A stretch of 34,968 nt of DNA from JAKQHY01 sp034429675 (GCA_034429675.1 DAOUFX010000170.1:1-34968); one strand, 5' to 3'; shown: positions 1 to 7,917, counted from the stretch's first letter. The notes: generated by a model not told the origin, from the sequence alone. Translations and numbers: made by a program.

Positions 1-164
1 TGCCTCATTTCTGACCGAACGAAGATAACCTTTGCATGACGCTGAAGGCAATGTCTTAATGCCCTTTCGAGCAGTGCCTCATTTCTGACTTTGACGTTGA
101 TCACTTCCACGCTGTAGGTCACGATGAGTCTTAATGCCCTTTCGAGCAGTGCCTCATTTCTGAC
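1..164 (-). CRISPR. CRISPR array, one end (3 repeats, 2 full spacers)
   Basis: Two complete identical 37-nt repeats lie at 53-89 and 128-164, and the last 15 nt of a third at 1-15. On the plus strand they begin GTCTTAATGCCC and end CATTTCTGAC. Spacers are 16-52 (37 nt) and 90-127 (38 nt) and are unrelated to each other. Read on the minus strand the repeat ends in ATTAAGAC, resembling the 8-nt crRNA 5' handles (ATTGAAAC-like) of many type I and III systems, so I infer minus-strand transcription with the leader to the right of 164. The repeat has no obvious strong internal hairpin. The array continues beyond the left edge and no cas gene is in the window, so the type cannot be assigned. Confidence 0.95.
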
Positions 165-401
165 CCCTGATTTTTAGAGGGTCAGAAAACACCGATTTTG
201 TCCCACTTACTACCTTTTTTTCTCGCCTTGAATGTGTTTTAGTCGTGTCTTCTTGCCGATTTTGCTACAGTATACCCCACTTGCAGATGGATAGCGTATG
301 ACTCCCTACAAAGCCCCTTTGAATGATAGCTTTTCCTGAGACATACGCTTGCACAACGTCATTTATAGCACAATTTAGATGATAAACAATCCGAGTGAAA
401 A
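165..401 (-). promoter_or_regulatory. Probable CRISPR leader region
   Basis: This AT-rich stretch has no credible ORF and lies between the last repeat and the DUF2726 gene. If the array is transcribed leftward, as the repeat's ATTAAGAC end suggests, this is the leader. Its array-proximal end forms a perfect 10-bp inverted repeat with the last repeat (157-166 with 179-188). No individual promoter element was assigned with confidence. Confidence 0.5.
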
Positions 402-902
402 TTAACCGTCGGGTGGGAATTTCTCGTAAGTATTAAGCTTCTCTTTCATCTCAAGCAACAATTCTCTAGGCGGGTATGTCGCCTGTGTCTTTACTCTCAT
501 AATGGGAATTTTCGCGGCTTCCAGCGCTTTTTCAACAAAGGTATCCCGCTTTTGGCGGCTCGTTCGCTGGTGGGTCGAGTCGTCCAGCTCGATCACGAGC
601 ATGGGCCTTAGTGTTTGGGGATCGCACAAAACAAAGTCCACCCGTTTTCGGTCTATCTTGTTGCGGTAGGTGTTATTTCGCTTGTGGTTGCCGGTTTTGG
701 GATAGATTAAACTTATCAGGGGGATTTGTACACAGGTCGTCAGTCTGCCGTTTAGGGCGGTTATGAGCACGTGGTAAAAGCTCAATTCTGCATCGGTGAG
801 GATACTTTTTTGTGGCTGGTAAGGATAGCTTTCTACTGCTGCTTGTGGGGTGATTCCAAAGAATCTTTGAATGATGGTCAGGCATCCGGGCTTGTTGCTC
901 AT
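402..902 (-). CDS. DUF2726 domain protein (PD-(D/E)XK nuclease-like fold)
   Basis: 166 residues. The core, about residues 85-137, reads KRVDFVLCD, then VIELDDSTH, then a Lys/Arg-rich helix and a strand (IPIMRVK). This matches the DUF2726 family (PF10881), related to restriction-endonuclease-like folds. D89, E105 and D107 would be the metal-binding acidic residues, and the Q-K pair of the helix (QKRD) follows. A nuclease or nucleic-acid-binding role is family inference; substrate unknown. There is no signal peptide or membrane segment. The ATG at 902 has only a modest purine-rich stretch (GAGG and AAGGA) upstream. It lies about 235 bp from the CRISPR array; whether it is functionally linked is unknown, and DUF2726 genes also occur alone. 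Confidence 0.8.
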   Translation of the reverse strand: MSNKPGCLTIIQRFFGITPQAAVESYPYQPQKSILTDAELSFYHVLITALNGRLTTCVQIPLISLIYPKTGNHKRNNTYRNKIDRKRVDFVLCDPQTLRPMLVIELDDSTHQRTSRQKRDTFVEKALEAAKIPIMRVKTQATYPPRELLLEMKEKLNTYEKFPPDG

Positions 903-935
903 GTCCTTGTTAATCCTCGTCTTTTACAAGTAAGT

Positions 936-959
936 GGGAGGGGGGCGCTCCCCCCTCCC
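936..959. repeat. Perfect 10-bp G/C hairpin
   Basis: GGGAGGGGGG (936-945) pairs with CCCCCCTCCC (950-959) across the 4-nt loop CGCT. It has no T-run on either side, so it is not a normal intrinsic terminator. It lies about 35 bp upstream of the DUF2726 start. Confidence 0.7.
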
Positions 960-1200
960 GGTTTGTCGTGGTGCTTGTCATAACTTACCTAGTATGAAGC
1001 ATCTGGGAGAGCGCCGCCTCGACCGGCGCGATCGCCCCACCCTTTCGACAATCTTGCTACTTTTCGCCGTTGCCCCGGACAGGCTCACGCCCTCTCTACA
1101 CAAAACTTATATCACAAACAGCGAAAAAGAAAAACTTTTACAAGCAAACCCTGCCCAAAGGATGGGCGTTTGCGTTTCGCAGACTGGCTACGCCGCTGTG

Positions 1201-1284
1201 GCTGCCGTCCACGAAACTTCCACGAATGCACGAAGGGTTGCCGCGCGCATTTGTGTATTCGCGTCCCCATTCGTGGACGGCAGC
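1201..1284. repeat. 15-bp perfect inverted repeat with extended imperfect arms
   Basis: GCTGCCGTCCACGAA (1201-1215) is the exact reverse complement of 1270-1284. Outside it, GCGTTTCGCA near 1167-1176 faces TGCGAAACGC near 1295-1304, so the arms extend imperfectly to about 1167 and 1304. The interior carries CCACGAATGCACGAA-type motifs that recur near 33131. This looks like a small non-coding mobile or dispersed element; no ORF inside is credible. Confidence 0.65.
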
Positions 1285-1351
1285 GGGTGCGCCGTGCGAA
1301 ACGCACCCCCCCCACCCCTGCCGAAAATCGCAGAGCCGACCAGAAGATAGA

Positions 1352-1397
1352 GAGGGCATTTTTAGGACGAGGGCACCCGCTCTAAAAATACCCCCTC
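1352..1397 (-). terminator. Hairpin downstream of ald, possible terminator
   Basis: GAGGG and ATTTTTAG (1352-1356, 1358-1365) face CTAAAAAT and CCCTC (1382-1389, 1393-1397), giving a 13-bp interrupted stem about 30-75 nt after the ald stop. It lacks a following T-run on the minus strand, so termination is only a possibility. Confidence 0.35.
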
Positions 1398-1403
1398 TTT
1401 ATC

Positions 1404-1424
1404 CGGCTAACGGCTAACAGCCAA
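1404..1424. repeat. Heptamer repeat CGGCTAA
   Basis: Two exact tandem copies of CGGCTAA (1404-1410, 1411-1417) and a degenerate third (CAGCCAA) sit just outside the ald 3' end. This is the smallest of the 7-nt tandem arrays in the window. Confidence 0.5.
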
Positions 1425-1427
1425 ACC

Positions 1428-2537
1428 CTAAATGCTATTCAACGGCGTATAATCCAGCCCAAACGCCTCCGCCACGGCCTGATAGGTCACTTTGCCCTGA
1501 TAGATATTGACCCCCAGCGCCAAAGCTTTGTCATCGGCGACCGCCGCTTTGAAGCCCTTGTCGGCCAGCGCGATGACGTAGGGCAGAGTGGCGTTGGAAA
1601 GGCCGTTGGTGCTGGTGCGCGGCACCGCCCCCGGCATATTGGCGACGCAGTAGTGCAGGACGCCGTCCACGTAAAAGGTCGGGTTGGAATGGCTGGTGGG
1701 ATGCGTCGTCTCCACGCAGCCGCCCTGGTCCACGGCCACGTCTACGATGACGCTGCCCGCTTTCATCTTTGAGATCATCTCGCGCGTCAGCAACTTGGGC
1801 GCCTTCGCGCCCTTGACCAGCACCGCGCCGATGACCAGATCGGCGCTGCTGACGGCGCGGGCGATGCTGTAGGGATTCGAGGCGAGGGTCTCGAAATTGC
1901 CGTGCAAGGTTTCGCTCAGAGCGCGCAGACGATCCAGGTTGATGTCTATCAGAATGACCCTGGCGCCCATTCCCAGGGCGATCAAGGCGGCGTTGGCCCC
2001 CACCACCCCGCCGCCGATGATGACGACTTTGGCCGGTTGTACGCCGGGAATCCCGCCCAGCAATTTCCCGCGGCCGCCGGCTTGCCGTTCCAGGTAATGC
2101 GCGCCGACCTGGATGGACATCCGTCCGGCAACCTCGCTCATGGGCGTCAACAAAGGCAGGGTTCCGTTGGGCAATTCGACGGTCTCGTAGGCGACGCCGG
2201 TCACGCCGCTCTTCATCATCGCCTGAGTGAGCGATTCCTCGGCGGCCAGGTGCAGATACGTGAAGAGCACCAGGTCGGGCCGCAGGTATTTGTACTCGGC
2301 GGGCAGCGGTTCTTTGACTTTGACGACCATGTTCGACTGGCTCCACACTTCATCGGCCGAGGAGACAATCTTGGCCCCGGCCGCGGCGAAGTCCTCATCG
2401 GAAAAATAGCTGCCCTCCCCGGCTTTGGTCTCGACCAACACGGTGTGTCCGTGCTTGCCAAGCTGAAGTATTCCGCCCGGCGTGATTGACACGCGATATT
2501 CGTTATCTTTGATTTCTTTCGGTATGCCGACGATCAT
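1428..2537 (-). CDS. ald: Alanine dehydrogenase
   Basis: Catalyses reversible NAD-dependent deamination of L-alanine to pyruvate and ammonium in the cytoplasm. 369 residues, the usual family length. The N-terminus MIVGIPKEIKDNEYRV holds the substrate-binding Arg15. VKVKEP contains the pyruvate-binding Lys near 74, YLHLA the catalytic His near 95, and the Rossmann motif is VVIIGGGVVGANAA. DVAVDQGGCVETTHPT, HYCVANMPGAVPRTST and the C-terminal helices are all typical. The frame opens 20 codons earlier at 2597, but the ATG at 2537 is preceded by AAGGAG with 8-nt spacing and matches the family N-terminus, so it was chosen. The gene stands alone, divergent from the protease gene at 2817. No key residue appears to be missing. 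Confidence 0.97.
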   Translation of the reverse strand: MIVGIPKEIKDNEYRVSITPGGILQLGKHGHTVLVETKAGEGSYFSDEDFAAAGAKIVSSADEVWSQSNMVVKVKEPLPAEYKYLRPDLVLFTYLHLAAEESLTQAMMKSGVTGVAYETVELPNGTLPLLTPMSEVAGRMSIQVGAHYLERQAGGRGKLLGGIPGVQPAKVVIIGGGVVGANAALIALGMGARVILIDINLDRLRALSETLHGNFETLASNPYSIARAVSSADLVIGAVLVKGAKAPKLLTREMISKMKAGSVIVDVAVDQGGCVETTHPTSHSNPTFYVDGVLHYCVANMPGAVPRTSTNGLSNATLPYVIALADKGFKAAVADDKALALGVNIYQGKVTYQAVAEAFGLDYTPLNSI

Positions 2538-2694
2538 GTTTATTTCTCCTTTTGGTAAAATATCACTGCAACAACCACAGAATGATTCTAGGCTCAATGC
2601 AAATTATCGGCGAACCCGGCGGCATTTCAACTATCCTTAATCTTATTTTAAGGCGCCGATAATACTGGAAGTCCTTTTTCGACGCGCGCCAGCC

Positions 2695-2722
2695 TTGAAA
2701 CTTGCCCTTCTTGTGATAGAAT
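2695..2722 (+). promoter_or_regulatory. Sigma-70-like promoter of the protease-smpB operon
   Basis: TTGAAA (2695-2700), a 16-bp spacer, then TAGAAT (2717-2722). The predicted leader is about 85 nt. It holds a small GCCGGT-CCT-ACCGGC hairpin (2788-2802) directly upstream of the AGGAG ribosome-binding site. Confidence 0.55.
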
Positions 2723-2816
2723 GGCGCATTGTGTCTATCTAACTTGACCTGGCAAGAACCACATTCTAGCCAGACCTTGTGTTATCCGCCGGTCCTACCG
2801 GCCTCAGGAGAAAATT

Positions 2817-4133
2817 ATGACCAATAAGATTTTGATTACTGTTGGCGCGCTCGTAGTCGTGGGTATGTTGATGGTGGGCGCGTTCACCGGGGGCGTGCTG
2901 ATCGGACGAGCCACAGCGCCGGCGTGTCCTACTGACGTTTGCACCTCCTCCGAAACGGCGGCTCCGACGCAATCAAGGGGAAATGATCCTGCGCCTGACG
3001 ATCCCACTCAGGGGTTGCCAGCTACGGCGGCGCCCCATCCTACTTCTTCAGGACAAAATACGCTCCCGGCCAGCGATACGTTTGACTACGAAATTCTCCA
3101 AACGGTGCTCAGCCTTCTCGATGAGCAGTTCTACGGCGAAATTCCAGACGGCAAGACGCTGGCTTATGGCGCCATTCGTGGGATGCTGATGACGCTGGAT
3201 GATCCGTACACATCATTCATTGACCCGGAGGTTTCGGCAATCCTCAACGAAGACGCCAGCGGCCAGTTCGAAGGCGTTGGCGCGATGGTCCGCATGCGCG
3301 AGGACGGGTATTTGGAAGTGACCAGTCTCATCTCCAATTCGCCTGCGCAGAAAGCCGGCGTGCTGCCCGGCGACATCATTCTGGCCGTTGGCGATCAATC
3401 CATTGTGGGATTGGGGCTCTACGAAGCCATCGGCTACATTCGCGGCCCGGCCGGCACAGACGCGAAATTGGAGATCGCCCGCGCCGGAGAAGAGGAATCC
3501 ATCTTCATCACCGTAACCCGCGCCAAAATTGAGGTGCCGGTCGTTGAATACAAGATGCTGGACAACGACATTGCCTACATCTCCCTGACGGAGTTCGACG
3601 CCAATGCATCGGATCGCGTTGAGGACGCCCTCAAGGAACTATTGAAAGAATCGCCTAAGGGGCTTATCTTTGACCTGCGCGGCAACCCCGGCGGGTGGCT
3701 GGATCAGGCAATCAAAGTGGGCGACATCTTTTTGGACAAAGGACTGGTCGCTATCGAGAGGGACAGCTCTGGCAACGAACAAAGCTTCCTCTCTTATGAC
3801 GGTGACGCCGGCGAGGACATCCCCATGGTCGTTTTGGTGAACGGCGGCAGCGCCAGCGCCTCGGAAATCGTGGCGGGCGCATTGCAAGACCGGGAGCGCG
3901 CCGTCCTGATCGGCACAAAGACGTTGGGCAAGGGCTCCGTTCAACGTCCCAACGATCTCTCCGACGGGTCGCAGCTCCGTGTGACCATCGCCCGCTGGTT
4001 TACGCCCAATGATAACAGCATCCACGGCGAGGGTCTGACGCCGGACGTGGAACAAGAATACCCGAACGATACGGAAGCGGGCGAAGACCCACAGCTCGAT
4101 CGCGCCATCGAGTATCTCACCCAGGGACAGTAA
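2817..4133 (+). CDS. S41 family C-terminal processing peptidase (CtpA/Prc-like)
   Basis: 438 residues. Residues 5-30 form an uncleaved signal anchor, followed by a Pro/Thr/Ala-rich linker to about residue 85, so the enzyme acts outside the membrane. A PDZ domain spans about 150-225 (EGVGAMVRM to LEIARAGEE). The S41 catalytic core contains LRGNPGG, NGGSASASEIVAGAL and TLGKGSVQ. By the 25-residue spacing of Prc and D1 processing protease, the catalytic dyad is Ser347 and Lys372. The family trims proteins from the C-terminus and often handles misfolded or ssrA-tagged envelope proteins. AGGAG lies 7 nt before the ATG. smpB follows after 2 bp, so the two are probably cotranscribed. The exact subfamily symbol is not assigned. 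Confidence 0.95.
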   Translation: MTNKILITVGALVVVGMLMVGAFTGGVLIGRATAPACPTDVCTSSETAAPTQSRGNDPAPDDPTQGLPATAAPHPTSSGQNTLPASDTFDYEILQTVLSLLDEQFYGEIPDGKTLAYGAIRGMLMTLDDPYTSFIDPEVSAILNEDASGQFEGVGAMVRMREDGYLEVTSLISNSPAQKAGVLPGDIILAVGDQSIVGLGLYEAIGYIRGPAGTDAKLEIARAGEEESIFITVTRAKIEVPVVEYKMLDNDIAYISLTEFDANASDRVEDALKELLKESPKGLIFDLRGNPGGWLDQAIKVGDIFLDKGLVAIERDSSGNEQSFLSYDGDAGEDIPMVVLVNGGSASASEIVAGALQDRERAVLIGTKTLGKGSVQRPNDLSDGSQLRVTIARWFTPNDNSIHGEGLTPDVEQEYPNDTEAGEDPQLDRAIEYLTQGQ

Positions 4134-4135
4134 GA

Positions 4136-4597
4136 GTGAGCGATATCAAAGTCGTTGCGACAAACAGCAAAGCTTATCATGAGTATTTTGTCGAAGATAC
4201 CTATGAAGCGGGCATCGTCCTCGCCGGCTCCGAGATAAAATCCATCCGGGCGGGTCAGGTCAGTCTGCGTGAAGGGTATGTTCAGGCTCGCAACGAAGAA
4301 CTCTGGCTGGTTGAGGTTCACGTCGCGCCCTACGAGCAGTCCGGCCATAGCCAACAAGATCCCAAACGTCCCCGTAAGCTCTTGTTGCACCGGAAAGAGA
4401 TTATTCGTATCAGCAACGCCATTCAAGAGCGCGGCTATACGCTTGTCCCCTTGCGGATGTACATCAAGGGCAAGCGGGTCAAAGTAGAAATTGGGATTGT
4501 TCGCGGCAAGCATCAATACGACAAGCGCGCTACCATCGCCAACCGCGACGCAGAACGGCGCTTGCAGCGTGAATGGAAAGAATACGAACGTCAGTAA
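4136..4597 (+). CDS. smpB: SsrA-binding protein SmpB
   Basis: Binds tmRNA and delivers it to stalled ribosomes for trans-translation. 153 residues, normal length. Hallmarks: the N-terminal NSKAYHEYFVEDTYEAGI, then LAGSEIKSIRAGQVSLREGYV, the RPRKLLLHRKEI loop, PLRMYIKGKRVKVEIGIVRGKHQYDKR, and the basic C-terminal tail that enters the decoding centre. It starts at GTG 4136, two bases after the protease TAA. The nearest purine-rich site (AGGGA) is about 10 nt upstream inside the protease gene, which suggests translational coupling. No tmRNA gene was recognised next to it. Confidence 0.97.
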   Translation: MSDIKVVATNSKAYHEYFVEDTYEAGIVLAGSEIKSIRAGQVSLREGYVQARNEELWLVEVHVAPYEQSGHSQQDPKRPRKLLLHRKEIIRISNAIQERGYTLVPLRMYIKGKRVKVEIGIVRGKHQYDKRATIANRDAERRLQREWKEYERQ

Positions 4598-4598
4598 C

Positions 4599-4632
4599 CG
4601 TGTGCGCCGCGCGATTTCGCGCGGCGCACACG
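4599..4632 (+). terminator. Strong 15-bp hairpin after smpB
   Basis: CGTGTGCGCCGCGCG (4599-4613) and its exact complement (4618-4632) enclose the loop ATTT, beginning 1 nt after the smpB stop. The U-rich tail is poor (TTGGTC), so it may act as a terminator or as a 3' mRNA-stabilising structure. Confidence 0.65.
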
Positions 4633-4648
4633 TTGGTCAAAGATTGGT

Positions 4649-4676
4649 TTGACATGATAGCCACCTGCGTTATAAT
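4649..4676 (+). promoter_or_regulatory. Consensus sigma-70 promoter of the S1-domain gene
   Basis: TTGACA (4649-4654), 16-bp spacer, TATAAT (4671-4676): both hexamers match consensus. Predicted transcription start is near 4683, giving a leader of about 30 nt. A constitutive, strong promoter is implied. Confidence 0.85.
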
Positions 4677-4712
4677 AGCCGTGTTATTCAATAGTAAGGA
4701 GTGAGTAAGCGG

Positions 4713-5411
4713 ATGTCGGAACAAATAAATACACAACCCACCTCAATTCAGGAGCTTCAGCCTAAAATGCAGCTCTCTGGGACCATCACGCGCACCGAGC
4801 TGTATGGCGCGTTCGTCAATGTTGGCCTGGATCGCGACGGCCTCATTCACATTTCCCACCTGGCCCCCAAACGTGTCAAGAAAGTCACCGATCAGGTAAA
4901 AGTTGGCGACACAGTGACCGTGTGGGTGTTGAGTGTTGACGCTGAAAAAGGGCGCGTTGCATTGACGATGGTAGAGCCACCTGATGTTGAATGGGACGAA
5001 TTGGAAGTCGGACAGGTTCACCAGGGGAAAGTTGTACGCCTTGAGCGATATGGCGCGTTTGTGGATATTGGCGCAGAACGTCCTGGGCTGCTTCACGTTC
5101 GCGAGATGGGGCAATACGTTCAAAATCCAAGCGATGTCGTCAAAATGGGCGAAACCATTGAGGTAAAGGTCTCAAACCTGGACCGCCACAAGCGACAGTT
5201 GGACTTCACTCTGCGGATGGAAGCCGACGAGATCGAAGACGACGAAGAGGGAGATATTCCAATGTTGTCCGCTATGGAAATCGCCTTCCAGCAGGCCGGC
5301 GCCAACAATACGCCAAGACGACGCAAACAACAGATGCGCAGCAAGTCGAATCGCAGACAGGATTACGACGAACTCGAGAATATCTACCGGCGAACGCTTA
5401 ATCAAGACTAG
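4713..5411 (+). CDS. RNA-binding protein with two S1 domains
   Basis: 232 residues. S1 domain 1 spans about residues 19-87 (LSGTITRTELYGAFVNVGLDRDG, then HISHLA and VWVLSVDAEKGRVALTM). S1 domain 2 spans about 96-165 (GKVVRLERYGAFVDIGAERPG, HVREM, VKVSNLDRHKRQLDFTL). An acidic stretch (DEIEDDEEGD) and a basic tail (RRRKQQMRSKSNRR) follow. It resembles truncated ribosomal S1 or general S1-type RNA-binding proteins; a role in translation or RNA turnover is inferred from the fold. The frame opens at GTG 4701, but AAGGAG overlaps that codon and sits 11 nt before ATG 4713, so ATG was chosen. It is monocistronic, with its own promoter and terminator. Confidence 0.9.
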   Translation: MSEQINTQPTSIQELQPKMQLSGTITRTELYGAFVNVGLDRDGLIHISHLAPKRVKKVTDQVKVGDTVTVWVLSVDAEKGRVALTMVEPPDVEWDELEVGQVHQGKVVRLERYGAFVDIGAERPGLLHVREMGQYVQNPSDVVKMGETIEVKVSNLDRHKRQLDFTLRMEADEIEDDEEGDIPMLSAMEIAFQQAGANNTPRRRKQQMRSKSNRRQDYDELENIYRRTLNQD

Positions 5412-5420
5412 TTTAGTACG

Positions 5421-5459
5421 AAAGGCAGATGATGAAAGAATTTCACCATCTGCCTTTTT
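5421..5459 (+). terminator. Intrinsic terminator of the S1-domain gene
   Basis: AAAGGCAGATG (5421-5431) pairs with CATCTGCCTTT (5447-5457), and the stem runs into a T5 tract (5455-5459). It begins 10 nt after the stop codon. Confidence 0.9.
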
Positions 5460-5479
5460 CTAAACTCCCCGTAACTGTT

Positions 5480-5552
5480 CACCGTCATTTCGAGCGAAGC
5501 GAGAAATCTCTGCCTCATACGACAGAGACCCTTCACTCCGTTCGGGGTGACA
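5480..5552. repeat. Dispersed GTCATTTCGAGCGAAGCGAG-type element
   Basis: A 73-bp non-coding unit starts CACCGTCATTTCGAGCG and ends TTCGGGGTGACA, with GTCA and TGAC near its ends and the words GAAGCGAGAAATCTC and GAGACCCTTC inside. From memory, this sequence type occurs as short interspersed copies in many environmental bacterial genomes. Only one copy is in this window, so the repeat status rests on recollection. Confidence 0.5.
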
Positions 5553-5592
5553 TTGAAACTCAGCCCAAACTGGGAAGTTACAATTCCCCGCC

Positions 5593-7917
5593 CTATTCGT
5601 CCCTCACGATAATTTTTTGCGAGAGTATCAGGTTGTCGTGCGTATCTCCCGATTCTGCATCCCGGACCGGTGGACGGTAATTGTCGTGCAACGTGTACAG
5701 CCCAATGGACAGTGAGTATTCTCCAGGCGGCAAGTCTGCGGGCAACAACAAGCGGTGTTTATCGCTGACATACCGGTCGGTTGGCCATAAATTGGTGGGG
5801 AATCCTGCCGGATTGAGATGATCGGATTGGCTCCATATCGTCCCCTCGGGGCGAACCAGGTGAACGAAAGACTGGTACGTCTGGGTGAGCGGGCGCTGCG
5901 CGTTCCAATAAAGCGTCACATCCAGGGTTTGTCCCGGCCTCAGGGATGTATCGGAAAGATTGAACCCTAATAGCGCAATTTCGCCCCCAAAATCGGCGCG
6001 CTGCGGATAATCTGCAGGCAGCGCAACGCCAACCGGTGAAACATAGTGCAGCCCGCCGCTGGGATCAATCATCAGCGCTTTCACCACAATCAAGAGCAGT
6101 ATTCCAACCGCAGCCACTCTCACACCCCCGGCATTTTGAGGTATTTCAACTGCAGGCAATGTCTTGGGAAAACGCCAAAGAACCACGCCAAACACAAAAA
6201 AACCCAGGATAGCCAATTGCCATCCGGCCTTGCGCGGGGCGGTGTCCTCAAAGCTCAAGACCACAGTATGCTCACCTGATGGGATACGCACGGTTATAAA
6301 TCCCTCCGGATGAGCGATCTCAATGGGCGTTTCCACCCCATCAATATAAGCTTTCCAGCCGGGAAAATAGAAGAGGTAGAGGCGCAGCACGAACTTTTGC
6401 GGGGTGTTGACGTAAAAGCGATTCCTCCAGGGAACGTCTGCAAGAACCACAACGCTGGTGCCTTCAGGCAAAGTATAGCGGTTGACACGATCAACCGGCG
6501 GCGCCTGGTAAGATTCCAACACGGAGGATTGCGGCCCTGGAATCATCTCGACAGACGAGGGGACAAAGTCATTGGTAGACGTGGTGCCACGCCAGCGCCC
6601 CTCCATTTCAACGGCAACATAATGTTCCGGCGTGATGGGCGTCGAGTCTGACTCCCAAGGGATAGGATACAACGCGGGGAACGCGGAAGCTACAAGCAGC
6701 AGAAGTGCGGCGGGCACAACCACTTGTTGCCATTTTTGCGAAATTGGAGCGTTGGCTATGCTGGCGACCAGGGGGACAACCAGAGCCGCGAGCGGTCCGA
6801 GGAATCGCCAGGGGAACTGGTAAAATAACAAGCCCGGGACTTTTTCCCAGACCCATTGGCTGCTCCCGGTTATTAACCAGAAGCAAACACCACTCGCCGC
6901 CATATAGAACAGAAGTCGCGGCATTTTACCTGCCCATCCGCTTATGATCACGCCAGCGACTGCCAACAATAGAACAAGAGGCCCTGCCGACATGGGAATT
7001 TGCATTGCCGTATCCCGCCAATCCAGGATAGATAGAAAGGCCAGCAGGTCTCGCATAAGCACAAAATGCTGTTTGAAATCATAATGCCCTTCTCCGGCGA
7101 CGTTAAGCTTGATGTAGCTACGCTCCAAAAGAAAAGGCAGCCAGAAATATGCCGTGAGCATGGCAACCAACATGCCTGCCAGAATTGCCAATTTCCAGTT
7201 TCCTCGTTGAGACGATGCTAATTTCCCCAACGATAAAAAAAATGCCAAGGCCAACAACGTCAACCCGGTGAGATTGTGACTGAGCAAGGCCAACGCCGTT
7301 GCGAAGATCGCGATACAAAAGGATGACTTGGTCCCTCTGCCCCACACGAGTTCCCACCCCCAAAGCGCCCAGGGCACAAGCGATAGAGAAAAAACCTCCG
7401 CCAGGTCGCCGCGGACATGCGGGTTGATCACCAAAATGTAAGGAGAAAAGGCAAAGGCGGCGCTGCCTAACACCCCCCCACTCTGCCCGCCAAATTCTCG
7501 TCCCAAAAGATACGCGCCCACTGCGCCCAGAATATGCGCCAGGATAAACATCATCTTCGCGCCGAACTCCGCATTCTCCGGCCGTAGTAGGGTGAGCCAG
7601 TTTCCCAAATGATAAATAAGAGGCGCATAATAATTGAAGATGGGATACCCATGGCCATGATAGAAGTCGGGAGCCCAACGTGGGTACAAATTGCCGAGGC
7701 GCAAGCTATAGCCTAACTCGGCGATGCGATAGACATGAAGTTCGGCGTCATTGTCCTGCGGCAAACCGGGGTACCGGACAAACGACCAGGCAGCAAGGCA
7801 CCCCAACAGGATAGCGACAATGAGCGCAAGATCCCATTTAGAAATGATCCTGTGAAGAGCCGAGAAATTTATAGATTTCTCACGCCGGAGAGTGTGAGAA
7901 CGCGGTGGATTTCGCAT
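5593..7917 (-). CDS. Multi-pass membrane protein, PTPS-related/glycosyltransferase-like family
   Basis: 774 residues from ATG 7917. A first helix (ALIVAILLGCLAAWSFV) is followed by DNDAELHVYRIAEL and YYAPLIYHLG, then about ten more membrane helices. This matches the 6-pyruvoyl-tetrahydropterin-synthase-related membrane family (PF10131, YfhO-like), thought to be GT-C-type polyprenyl-sugar glycosyltransferases. Two extracytoplasmic beta-rich segments follow, around residues 445-560 and after a final pair of helices at about 655-770; the last resembles a jelly-roll (LRPGQTLDVTLYWNA). The frame also opens at TTG 7989, directly after the FHA gene stop, and the ATG has only a weak AAAGG nearby, so the start is uncertain. 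It probably shares a transcript with the upstream FHA gene. Substrate unknown. Confidence 0.8.
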   Translation of the reverse strand: MRNPPRSHTLRREKSINFSALHRIISKWDLALIVAILLGCLAAWSFVRYPGLPQDNDAELHVYRIAELGYSLRLGNLYPRWAPDFYHGHGYPIFNYYAPLIYHLGNWLTLLRPENAEFGAKMMFILAHILGAVGAYLLGREFGGQSGGVLGSAAFAFSPYILVINPHVRGDLAEVFSLSLVPWALWGWELVWGRGTKSSFCIAIFATALALLSHNLTGLTLLALAFFLSLGKLASSQRGNWKLAILAGMLVAMLTAYFWLPFLLERSYIKLNVAGEGHYDFKQHFVLMRDLLAFLSILDWRDTAMQIPMSAGPLVLLLAVAGVIISGWAGKMPRLLFYMAASGVCFWLITGSSQWVWEKVPGLLFYQFPWRFLGPLAALVVPLVASIANAPISQKWQQVVVPAALLLLVASAFPALYPIPWESDSTPITPEHYVAVEMEGRWRGTTSTNDFVPSSVEMIPGPQSSVLESYQAPPVDRVNRYTLPEGTSVVVLADVPWRNRFYVNTPQKFVLRLYLFYFPGWKAYIDGVETPIEIAHPEGFITVRIPSGEHTVVLSFEDTAPRKAGWQLAILGFFVFGVVLWRFPKTLPAVEIPQNAGGVRVAAVGILLLIVVKALMIDPSGGLHYVSPVGVALPADYPQRADFGGEIALLGFNLSDTSLRPGQTLDVTLYWNAQRPLTQTYQSFVHLVRPEGTIWSQSDHLNPAGFPTNLWPTDRYVSDKHRLLLPADLPPGEYSLSIGLYTLHDNYRPPVRDAESGDTHDNLILSQKIIVRDE

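Larger units (their letters stand above)
903..1427. other. Gene-poor spacer between the DUF2726 gene and ald
   Basis: About 525 bp without a convincing gene. The open frames here (for example 934-1350 and 1070-1417 plus) overlap one another, lack ribosome-binding sites and have Arg/Pro/Cys-rich compositions typical of non-coding GC-rich DNA. The stretch contains a G/C hairpin (936-959), a 15-bp inverted repeat (1201-1284), a hairpin (1352-1397) and short heptamer repeats (1404-1424), listed separately. Confidence 0.6.

Noticed and set aside
934..1417. Two overlapping plus-strand open frames of 138 and 115 codons
   Set aside because: They overlap in different frames, lack ribosome-binding sites, span inverted repeats and have Arg/Pro/Cys-rich translations with no recognisable domain.
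4598..4712. Possible tmRNA gene next to smpB
   Set aside because: The 115-bp gap holds only a hairpin and a promoter, too short for tmRNA.
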